Assembly (NCBI GenBank): GCA_964445305.1
Contig: CAYUKK010000026.1
Location: forward strand, 1 to 34,575
Source: CAYUKK01 sp964445305
GTDB taxonomy: Bacteria > Acidobacteriota > Aminicenantia > Aminicenantales > UBA8522
Length of the DNA: 34,575 nucleotides
Reading direction: 5' to 3'
Part shown: positions 1 to 7,504 of the stretch, piece after piece
Layout: each line of letters opens with the position of its first letter
Position numbering within the stretch: the first letter of the stretch is position 1
Translations under genes and position numbers: made by a program
Notes under the pieces: model-generated
The model's database searches: none
What the model was told of the DNA's origin: nothing
The model's input: the letters and a program-made list of their open reading frames with translations, nothing else

Positions 1-55
1 CTGCGTAAAGGAGGTGATAAATAGAAAAAGCTCAGGTTTCAATTAGGCTAAGGGA

Positions 56-75
56 GGAGTGAGATTACTCACTCC
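56..75. other. 8-bp perfect hairpin in the leader of the TonB receptor gene
   Basis: GGAGTGAG (56-63) and CTCACTCC (68-75) pair perfectly around the loop ATTA. The hairpin sits about 55 bases before the TTG start at 132 and has no U tract on the plus strand, so it is not a plain intrinsic terminator. It may be a leader stem or the end of an upstream unit lying outside the window. Confidence 0.4.
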
Positions 76-131
76 AGGGCGAGGATTAAGCTTTCACCCC
101 TCAATAAAGGAGGGGAAAGAAAGGAGGCAAA

Positions 132-3100
132 TTGCGTAAGATATTAGCTTTATTATTTGTTTTTCTGCTCTCAGTTTCCCTCATTGCCCAGGAGAGAACC
201 GGCAATATCTTTGGCAAGGTGACTGACCAGGAAGGCAATCCCCTTCCCGGTGTGACCGTTACATTGACTAGCCCCTTCGGAGCGCCAATGACCTCGGTCA
301 CCTCTTCTGAGGGTATTTTCAGGTTCCTCTCTCTTCCTCCTTCAAGAGAATACGCGTTAAAGCTCGAACTCACCGGGTTTAAAACGAGAATCGAATCGGG
401 AATCGTCGTGGCTGTCGGTGTGAATACCAACTTGACCCTGGTTATGGAGATGGGCGTTCTTGAGGAACAGGTGACGGTCACAGCGGTTTCGCCCATGGTC
501 GATACCAAGAAGACCGCTGTCGGCACGAACGTTACCCAGGAAGTTCTCCAGTCGCTGCCGACCGCGAGAGACCCGTGGGTTATCCTCCAGATGGCCCCCT
601 CTGTCATTGTCGATAGAGAGAACGTTGGCGGCGCCGAATCCGGCCAGCAGTCGAACTATGTCGGCCGCGGTGCAAACACGTATAACAACAACGTCTGGGC
701 GATGGATGGCATCGTCATTACTGACCCGGCGGCTATCGGTGCGTCTCCAAGCTACTACGATTTTGACGCTTTCGAGGAGATGCAGATTACAGTCGGCGGT
801 GCGGATGTCACCGTCCAGACGGGTGGCATCGCCCTCAACATGGTCACCCGCCGTGGGACCAACCGGATTACCTTCGGTGGCCGCTTCTACATGATCGACT
901 CGAAATTCCAGGCCGATAACTTCAAGCCCGAGTACGCCCAGCAGGGTGCCATCGGTATCAATAAGATCAACAACAATAAGGACTACGGCTTCAATATTGG
1001 ACTTCCTCTCATCAAAGACAAGGCCTGGGTCTGGGCGTCTTACGGCATCCAGGACATCAAGACGACGACCGTTTACGGTACTAAAGACGATACTCTCCTC
1101 CAGAACTACGTGGGCAAACTGAACCTCCAGATTATTCCGCAGAACAGGTTTGAGGCCTTCGCCCACATCGGCGGCAAGAACAAGTGGGGACGTTCGGCCA
1201 GTGCTTCGCTTCCTGATGGCTATTACCAGGGAGGCCGGTACCATTTCGGCTCGCCGATTATTAAGATTCAGGACGAGCACATGTTCGGGGATAGCCTGTT
1301 CGTATCGGTGAAATACGCCTTCTCGGATGCCGGGTTCAACCTGACGCCGATGATGGATCTCGAGTTCGACGATATGCCAGTCTGGGATGCGACAGCACAA
1401 AGATGGTATGGTTCCGAGTGGCGTTATTATGTCGAACGTCCTGTTAACCAGTACAACTTCCTGGCCAACTACTTCAACGACAACCTGTTCGGCGCCAGCC
1501 ACGACGTGAAGATTGGCTTTGAGTATGCTGACCGTAACGCCTACACGGAGTCTGTCTACTCTGGAAACGCTGCCGTTACTCAAAACATCAACTACCCGAC
1601 CGTGGACTTTGACGGCGACGGAAATCCCGACCTTCCCATCAGCAAGAATTTCAAGTACTTCGAGTTCTGGAGAGGTAACTTCAACGATTATCACGTGGAT
1701 GCTTTTAGTGCTTTCTTCCAGGATACGCTGACCTTTGGCCGGTTAAACCTCGTCCTTGGCCTGCGCTGGGATAGACAAGTGCCGTGGGTCAATCCTTACA
1801 AAGTTGCTGCCGTCCAGAAGGATAGCGGAGCCTGGAAGAAAACCGTTACTTCCCAGACAGCCGATTTGCTTGATAAGCTCCTTCCGGGCGTTGAAATCCC
1901 CAAGGTTACAGCCACAGCCAAGGACGGGAGCGACTACAACTGGACCTTTTGGTCGCCGCGTCTTGGATTGACCTGGGATGTGACCGGCGACGGCAAGACC
2001 ATTGCCAAGCTCTCCTTCAGCCAGTATGGCGATTTCATGGGAGTAGGTGAAGCTTCAAGATGGCGGCCGGGCGGAGTTAGTGGCTGGATGGACTTCTACT
2101 GGTGGGATAACGGCGACGGGATAGTTGATTTTAAGGAGTTATATTGGGCCAATTATCGAACCGCACCCTACTATCGGCCTTACCGGGTCTTTGATGACTC
2201 TGGCAATTTCATAGGAAACTGGAGCGACGCTGCCGGTGCTTACTGGGGTGGTTATGATTACACCAATCCAGGTCAGACGACTAAACCTTATCAGTACATC
2301 GATAAAGACGCTGGTTCCTCGAGGACGACTGAGGCCATGTTCACACTCGACCGGGAGCTATTCACCGACTTTGCTGTTTCTCTTGTCGGAACCTACAGAA
2401 AATATGATAACTTCCGCTGGAGCCTCAAGTACTTTCCGGACACAGAAACTCTCCAGAATCCAAGCTGGTATATTTCTGCTGGCAAGCCACCCGCAAATAT
2501 CCCTGGTGTCGGCGACCCGGCGGATATTGGAGATACCAAAGAGGCCAAGAACCACGAGTGGTACTATACCTCGACGGTTGGTACTGCCTATTCCCCCTGG
2601 AGCTGGGTGAAAAAGCAGCCCGGGTACTACCACGATTACTGGGGCGTGGATTTCATCGTCAAAAAACGTCTTTCCAACAAGTGGATGATGGACGCCAACT
2701 TCACCTGGCAGAAGCAGGCCCGCCACTACGGCAAGCAGGGCGAAGGCTACATGGACCCGACCAATATCTGGGCCTATGAAGGAACGCCCCAGGCTGCCTA
2801 CATCGGCGGCGCAAGCGGCAAGATCAACCAGTACACCTACACCCGCTGGATGTTCAAGCTCGGTGGACTCTACCAGCTTCCCTTCGACATCAACGTTTCC
2901 GGGACCTTCCTGGCCAGAGAAGGCTGGATTATCCGCGAGTATTTTCAGCTTGTTGATTACCGGCTGCCCAACCCGGCCAGCCGCTCCGCCTACCTCGACA
3001 TGACCAAGTTCGGGAGCGACCGCCTGCCCCTGTTCTACTACTTCACCATTCGCCTCGAAAAGATGCTCCGACTCGGTGACACAGGTCGGATTTACATCAT

Positions 3101-3284
3101 GGGCGACCTCTTCAACGTCCTCAACAGTGCCGTTGAGAACAGGCGTTACCAGAAGTACCATGGCACCTACTACATCTACGCCGATTCTTCAAAGAACTAT
3201 TTTCGTCCCGACCCGAACTATTATGACCTGAATGAAATCCTAAACCCGAGAGTGCTCAGGCTGGGCGTCCGGTTCACTTTCTGA
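132..3284 (+). CDS. TonB-dependent outer-membrane receptor with N-terminal carboxypeptidase-regulatory-like domain
   Basis: A 1050-residue outer-membrane transporter. Residues 1-20 form a signal peptide with a hydrophobic core ending at SLIAQ. Residues about 24-110 are a carboxypeptidase-regulatory-like beta sandwich (GKVTDQEGNPLPGVTV, then a GF-type end). Residues about 115-245 are the plug domain (EQVTVTAVSP, then SLPTARDPW). The rest is a long barrel rich in aromatic and Asn/Asp residues that ends in the expected C-terminal Phe (RLGVRFTF). The start is TTG at 132, chosen because AAGGAGG at 121-127 lies 4 bases upstream and the signal peptide begins there. The architecture matches the oar/SusC-like receptors abundant in Acidobacteriota and relatives. 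The substrate cannot be read from sequence; no SusD-like partner is adjacent. A strong terminator follows, so the gene is probably transcribed alone. Confidence 0.93.
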   Translation: MRKILALLFVFLLSVSLIAQERTGNIFGKVTDQEGNPLPGVTVTLTSPFGAPMTSVTSSEGIFRFLSLPPSREYALKLELTGFKTRIESGIVVAVGVNTNLTLVMEMGVLEEQVTVTAVSPMVDTKKTAVGTNVTQEVLQSLPTARDPWVILQMAPSVIVDRENVGGAESGQQSNYVGRGANTYNNNVWAMDGIVITDPAAIGASPSYYDFDAFEEMQITVGGADVTVQTGGIALNMVTRRGTNRITFGGRFYMIDSKFQADNFKPEYAQQGAIGINKINNNKDYGFNIGLPLIKDKAWVWASYGIQDIKTTTVYGTKDDTLLQNYVGKLNLQIIPQNRFEAFAHIGGKNKWGRSASASLPDGYYQGGRYHFGSPIIKIQDEHMFGDSLFVSVKYAFSDAGFNLTPMMDLEFDDMPVWDATAQRWYGSEWRYYVERPVNQYNFLANYFNDNLFGASHDVKIGFEYADRNAYTESVYSGNAAVTQNINYPTVDFDGDGNPDLPISKNFKYFEFWRGNFNDYHVDAFSAFFQDTLTFGRLNLVLGLRWDRQVPWVNPYKVAAVQKDSGAWKKTVTSQTADLLDKLLPGVEIPKVTATAKDGSDYNWTFWSPRLGLTWDVTGDGKTIAKLSFSQYGDFMGVGEASRWRPGGVSGWMDFYWWDNGDGIVDFKELYWANYRTAPYYRPYRVFDDSGNFIGNWSDAAGAYWGGYDYTNPGQTTKPYQYIDKDAGSSRTTEAMFTLDRELFTDFAVSLVGTYRKYDNFRWSLKYFPDTETLQNPSWYISAGKPPANIPGVGDPADIGDTKEAKNHEWYYTSTVGTAYSPWSWVKKQPGYYHDYWGVDFIVKKRLSNKWMMDANFTWQKQARHYGKQGEGYMDPTNIWAYEGTPQAAYIGGASGKINQYTYTRWMFKLGGLYQLPFDINVSGTFLAREGWIIREYFQLVDYRLPNPASRSAYLDMTKFGSDRLPLFYYFTIRLEKMLRLGDTGRIYIMGDLFNVLNSAVENRRYQKYHGTYYIYADSSKNYFRPDPNYYDLNEILNPRVLRLGVRFTF

Positions 3285-3306
3285 GTTCATAACCAGGCAG
3301 AGGTTC

Positions 3307-3345
3307 AAAGCCCCTCCCCCGGAGGCGGGGGAGGGGCTTTTTTTT
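3307..3345 (+). terminator. Strong rho-independent terminator after the TonB receptor gene
   Basis: A 14-bp perfect stem, 3307-3320 with 3327-3340, closes on the 6-base loop GGAGGC and runs into eight consecutive T (3338-3345). It ends transcription 22 bases after the receptor stop and separates it from the operon starting at 3437. Confidence 0.92.
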
Positions 3346-3436
3346 CGTCCTGTCTTTTCAACTCTGTGAATGACGATTCTTTTTTTCCTTGATCGAGCAT
3401 GCTAAAATAAAAATTGGATCAATCTTGGAGGCCATA

Positions 3437-4363
3437 ATGAACATGAATAAGATAATTTTCGCCCTCGTTCTAATTGTGGCTCTTGGCCCGGCCGGATGGG
3501 CTCAGGATTACAAAGGCAAGGGCCGGATTATTGGTTACGTTCATGATAAAGACGGCCGTCCTATCGAGGGTGTTAGCGTCAAGTTTTTTTCTCCCAAGGT
3601 CCAGCAGGGGTTCGAGATAGCCACAGACAAGAATGGCAAATGGGTGGCCTTCGGGATTATCGGCGGCGGCTGGAACGTCGATTTTGAGAAAGTCGGGTTT
3701 GTGCCGAAGAAAATTGCCATTCAGGTTGATGAATGGAAAAGAAACCCGGACGTGAATATCGTTCTGGAAAAAGCTGAGGGGCTAATTCTGACAGAGGAAC
3801 TCAAGGAAGAGCTCACCAGGGGAAACCAGCTTTTCGACGAGAAAAAATACGAGGAAGCTGCCGCAGTCTTCAAAACGATGCTGGAAAAGTATCCCGAAGC
3901 TTATGTCCTCAATAAAAACATCGGCAACTGCTATTTTGCCCAGGAGCAGTATGACCGGGCTGAGGAGTACTATTTGAAGATTCTCGAAAAGGAGCCGGCG
4001 AACCCGGAGGCAATTCTCCTGATTGGCAATTGCTATGCCAACCGCGGCGACAATGAGAAGGCCCTCGAGTGGTATAGCAAAATTGAGTTCGAGAAAATTG
4101 ACGACCCTATCGTCCTTTATAACGTCGGCACGAATTATTACAACAGCTCGAAGTTCGAGGAAGCCTTGAAGTATTACAAGAAGGCGACAGAAATGCAGAA
4201 GGATTTTCTGGATGCTCTTTACCAGCTCGGACTGACCTACCTGACCCTGGGAAATTACAGTGAGTCTATCTCCACTTTCGAGAACTACCTCAAGCTGGAC
4301 CCTGATTCAGAGCGAGCCCGGCAGGTCAGAAGCTTCCTCGAGTTCTTAAAGAAAAAGGATTGA
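3437..4363 (+). CDS. Secreted carboxypeptidase-regulatory-like / TPR protein
   Basis: A 308-residue exported protein. The start is placed at ATG 3437 (MNMNKIIFALVL) because GGAG at 3427-3430 is 6 bases upstream and a clean signal peptide ending near GWAQ (residue 23) follows; the frame is open further upstream but lacks these signs. Residues about 25-108 are a carboxypeptidase-regulatory-like domain (GRIIGYVHDKDGRPIEGVSV). Residues about 110-305 hold at least five tetratricopeptide repeats, with the usual small/aromatic pattern (GNCYFAQEQYDRAEEYY, GNCYANRGDNEKALEWY). Its likely role is a periplasmic protein-interaction scaffold. It is the first gene of a plus-strand unit with the sulfatase-fold/TPR and GWxTD genes, 43 bases from the next start. 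Its domain type echoes the N-terminus of the upstream receptor. No enzymatic motif is visible. Confidence 0.85.
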   Translation: MNMNKIIFALVLIVALGPAGWAQDYKGKGRIIGYVHDKDGRPIEGVSVKFFSPKVQQGFEIATDKNGKWVAFGIIGGGWNVDFEKVGFVPKKIAIQVDEWKRNPDVNIVLEKAEGLILTEELKEELTRGNQLFDEKKYEEAAAVFKTMLEKYPEAYVLNKNIGNCYFAQEQYDRAEEYYLKILEKEPANPEAILLIGNCYANRGDNEKALEWYSKIEFEKIDDPIVLYNVGTNYYNSSKFEEALKYYKKATEMQKDFLDALYQLGLTYLTLGNYSESISTFENYLKLDPDSERARQVRSFLEFLKKKD

Positions 4364-4406
4364 GGCTGAATCGGACTGCTTTGCTTAAAAGTTGATAAAG
4401 GCGAAA

Positions 4407-6545
4407 ATGGGACTAGAAAGCTCACCTTTCCCCCGACTTTTCCTGGCTGTTCTTCTCTTCAGTTTTCTCTGGCCCTTTTCTCCTTCGCGGGTGCAGAAGG
4501 CAAGAGGCGCAGGTTTCAATTGCCTCGTTGTCACCATCGATACTCTCCGAGCTGACCGGCTTTCAAGCTATGGACATCCGGGAAGTCTGACTCCCCGTCT
4601 GGATAGTCTTGCTTCTCGGGGAATTTTGTTTTCCCGTGCCTTTGCTCATACGACAACCACTCTCCCCTCCCATGCCAACATTTTTTTGGGGGTGACTCCT
4701 CTTTACCACGGCGTCCATGATAACGCCAATTTTATTGTCGCCGAGGATTTCCTCACGCTGGCTGAATACCTGAAAGGCTTCGGCTATGCGACAGGAGCTT
4801 TCGTGGGCGCCTATCCGCTGGATGCTCGTTTTGGCCTATCCCAAGGCTTTGATGTCTATGATGATGATTACGGCCCTCAGAATTTTGAAATGCTCACGTT
4901 CGTGGAAAGAAGAGCCGAGGAAGTTGTCGAGCGAGCCATCGTCTGGCTTGAGGGCCAGAAAAGTCCCTGGTTCTTGTGGGTACATTGTTTTGACCCCCAT
5001 TATCCCTACGAACCGCCCCCACCGTTTGATGCCAGGTACAGCGACTTCCCTTACGACGGAGAAGTCGCCTATGTCGATTTTGCCCTGGGGAAATTGTTCG
5101 ACTACCTGGAAGAGAAGAGGCTTTTCCAAAGGACTCTTATCATTGTGACGTCGGATCATGGCGAATCTCTTGGGGAGCATGAGGAAAAAACCCATGGCTT
5201 CCTTGCTTATAATTCTACGCTTTGGGTTCCCCTGGTCGTGTTATCGCCTAGTCTCGAGCCTCATCAAATCCGTGAGCCTGTCTGTCACATCGATATTTTT
5301 CCGACGGTCTGTGAAGTCTTGAAGATAAAGAAACCTGGTTTTCTTCAAGGGGCCTCCTTGGTACACAACTTGAACAATAAGAAACACCCTGAGCGAGCCA
5401 TTTATTTCGAATCCCTTTATCCCTATTACAGCCGGGGCTGGGCTCCTCTGAGAGGGTTCCTTTCCTGGCCTCATAAATTTATCGATTCTCCTCTGCCCGA
5501 GCTTTATGATTTGGGAGTTGATTTTGGGGAAAAGTGGAATCTGGCGGGCAGAGAGAATCTGAATAAATTCCGTAAACGCCTGAATGAGGTCATGAAAGAA
5601 CTGGCCCCGTCTGGAACTGAGACCGCCAGAGCAAGAACGAAAATGAGCCGAGAGGTGAGGGAGAAACTCGGGAGCCTTGGCTACGTTTTCAGCTTTCCTT
5701 CCCTTTCAGGTGGGGATTTCGGTCGTGAAGACGACATCAAGACTCTTCTGCCCTACCATAACAGAGCCACGGAAGCCATGGACCTGGCCGAGCAGGGTCA
5801 GACAAGGGAGGCAGTTAGGATCCTGCAGGGAATTCTTGAGGAAAGAAGGAATCTCGATGTTGCGTATACCAACCTGGCGGCAATTTACAAAATCTCGGGA
5901 AACATGAGCGAAGCGCTTTCCGTCCTCAAGGAAGGGATGGCTGCCCTCCCTGCAAGTTATGAGATATTTCTAACATACATGAGTTATTCCGTCGCAGCGA
6001 GAAATTATGAGGAGGCCATAAGGATTTTCTGGGAGAAAAGATTGCCCCAGGCCGAGCACGACCCTGAAATCTGGAATTCGCTGGGTGTGGCTTATGCTGC
6101 CTCAGGCGAAGTCGAGAAAGCCATCGATGCTTACCAAGCAGCGCTCCGGCTGGACAGAGATTATCCTTCTGCTTACATAAATTTGGGGACAAGCTATCTT
6201 ACGCTTTTTCAACAGAAAAAGGATAAAGCTTTGGTGGGGAAGGCCATCGAGAGTTACCAGATGGCCATCACCATCGACCCAAACAGTGCTTCTGCTTATA
6301 ATGGCCTGGGAGGAGCCTATAAGATGGCCGGCCGCCTCGACGAGGCCATTTCGTCATGGAGAGAAGCGCTCAGGCTTAAGCCGGAGTTCGACTATCCCCT
6401 TTATAATCTTGGCCTGGCCCATTTTCAAAGAGGGGAGAGGCTCGAGGCTTTGGGCTACCTGGAACGTTATAAGGCACTATATTATTCGATGCTCAAGCCG
6501 GCGGAAAAAAAAGCGCTGGATGAGCTTATCGAGAAATGCAGGTGA
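4407..6545 (+). CDS. Alkaline-phosphatase-superfamily (sulfatase-like) protein fused to C-terminal TPRs
   Basis: About 712 residues. A hydrophobic N-terminal segment (residues 10-24) serves as signal peptide or anchor. A sulfatase-fold domain follows: metal-site Asp in VVTIDTLRAD (D45), nucleophile loop TTTTLPSH (T82-H89), and metal-site SDHGE (residues 249-253) followed by a His in the EKTHGF motif. In formylglycine sulfatases the loop reads C/S-x-P-S-R. Here Thr85 stands at the nucleophile position and His89 replaces Arg, so this is probably not a classical sulfatase; Thr nucleophiles are known in related phosphotransferases such as LtaS and EptA-type enzymes. From about residue 440 to the end there are several TPRs (LGVAYAASGEVEKAIDAY, NGLGGAYKMAGRLDEAI). 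ATG 4407 is preferred over TTG 4392 because AAGG lies 5 bases upstream of it. The substrate is unknown. Confidence 0.85.
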   Translation: MGLESSPFPRLFLAVLLFSFLWPFSPSRVQKARGAGFNCLVVTIDTLRADRLSSYGHPGSLTPRLDSLASRGILFSRAFAHTTTTLPSHANIFLGVTPLYHGVHDNANFIVAEDFLTLAEYLKGFGYATGAFVGAYPLDARFGLSQGFDVYDDDYGPQNFEMLTFVERRAEEVVERAIVWLEGQKSPWFLWVHCFDPHYPYEPPPPFDARYSDFPYDGEVAYVDFALGKLFDYLEEKRLFQRTLIIVTSDHGESLGEHEEKTHGFLAYNSTLWVPLVVLSPSLEPHQIREPVCHIDIFPTVCEVLKIKKPGFLQGASLVHNLNNKKHPERAIYFESLYPYYSRGWAPLRGFLSWPHKFIDSPLPELYDLGVDFGEKWNLAGRENLNKFRKRLNEVMKELAPSGTETARARTKMSREVREKLGSLGYVFSFPSLSGGDFGREDDIKTLLPYHNRATEAMDLAEQGQTREAVRILQGILEERRNLDVAYTNLAAIYKISGNMSEALSVLKEGMAALPASYEIFLTYMSYSVAARNYEEAIRIFWEKRLPQAEHDPEIWNSLGVAYAASGEVEKAIDAYQAALRLDRDYPSAYINLGTSYLTLFQQKKDKALVGKAIESYQMAITIDPNSASAYNGLGGAYKMAGRLDEAISSWREALRLKPEFDYPLYNLGLAHFQRGERLEALGYLERYKALYYSMLKPAEKKALDELIEKCR

Positions 6546-6549
6546 AGAG

Positions 6550-7446
6550 ATGAAAAAAACATGGCCGTTCTTTTTGCTCTTCTTATTAGCAGGTTTGATG
6601 GCCTGCAGGTCGGGGCCGAAAATCGAGCTCGACCCGGAAAGTGAGGCTTTCTACGAGACGGGGCGTCTCATCATGACCGGTGAGGAGAGGGATATCTTCA
6701 CCCATCTTCCTGACGCCGAATCGCGGCGGGAGTTTATCGAGGATTTCTGGAGTAAGCGAGACCCTGACCCTTATACGGAGGAGAACGAGTTCAAGAAGGA
6801 GTTTTTCGACCGTATCGAATACGCCAACAAGCGCTTTCGGGAGGGAATCCCTGGCTGGAAGACGGACAGAGGTCGAATCTACATCTTCATGGGGCCCCCG
6901 GATAAATTCGAGGAATTTTTCACCCACGACGACCCGGACGTGCGGGGGGGCATCCTGTGGTGGATTTACTACGATTACGAGCTCGGTATCGAGTTCGTCG
7001 ATGAGAGGGGTAACGGCGCCTACAAAATCCGCCGTTACGAAGGAGATTTTTTTAGCGCTCTGGACAACCTGAAGCTGGGGCAGGTTCCGGTCCTCAAGGG
7101 GGAGAAGCGGAAGTTCGTCAATTTTAAGCTCGATTACGACCGGGCTTCTTCGACCATCCTCATCACCCTTCCCACGGATGCCTTCAATTTCAAGGAGGAG
7201 GCGGGGCTTCTTCGGGCTGACCTGGAGTTGCAGTTCTTCGTTTACGCCAAGGACAGGGCCAAAGTCGAGGAGTTCAAAGAAGAAAAGAGCATAGCCGAGG
7301 CTGAAGAGAAGCTTATCGAGATGAAAGAAATTGTTCTCACGATTCCCCATCCTCTGGCCCCAGGTACTTACTATCTGGATGTCATCATCATCAGCCGGGC
7401 TGGTGAGCTGGGCAAGACGCGAAAGATTTTCCAGGTCAAAGCTTAA
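6550..7446 (+). CDS. GWxTD-domain lipoprotein
   Basis: 298 residues beginning MKKTWPFFLL. A lipobox LMAC places the lipidated Cys at residue 19, so it is probably a membrane-anchored periplasmic lipoprotein. The central region has the GWxTD-domain signature: RREFIEDFWSKRDPDP, then GWKTD (residues 102-106), then GRIYIFMGPPDKFEEF. GWxTD proteins are known mainly from Acidobacteriota, Bacteroidota and relatives, and their biochemical role is not established. The start at ATG 6550 lies 4 bases after the stop of the sulfatase-fold gene, which implies translational coupling. The C-terminal part (about 190-298) is beta-rich (APGTYYLDVIIISRAGE), resembling the end of the downstream paralogue. It shares the FW-KRDP and GRIYI-GPP blocks with the 7505 gene, so the two are tandem paralogues. 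Confidence 0.85.
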   Translation: MKKTWPFFLLFLLAGLMACRSGPKIELDPESEAFYETGRLIMTGEERDIFTHLPDAESRREFIEDFWSKRDPDPYTEENEFKKEFFDRIEYANKRFREGIPGWKTDRGRIYIFMGPPDKFEEFFTHDDPDVRGGILWWIYYDYELGIEFVDERGNGAYKIRRYEGDFFSALDNLKLGQVPVLKGEKRKFVNFKLDYDRASSTILITLPTDAFNFKEEAGLLRADLELQFFVYAKDRAKVEEFKEEKSIAEAEEKLIEMKEIVLTIPHPLAPGTYYLDVIIISRAGELGKTRKIFQVKA

Positions 7447-7504
7447 TCTTGGACCTGTTGTCCATGAGGATGACCGTCGGAGGTCGAAAGGAAAGGTTTC
7501 TGGC

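Noticed and set aside
1..20. Possible 3' end of a 16S rRNA gene on the minus strand
   Set aside because: Only the 12 bases of the anti-Shine-Dalgarno match; the preceding conserved bases (GGCTGG) are absent.
357..1694. Minus-strand frame of 445 codons inside the TonB receptor gene
   Set aside because: Antisense shadow of a convincing receptor; composition dominated by V, D and R as expected from reverse reading.
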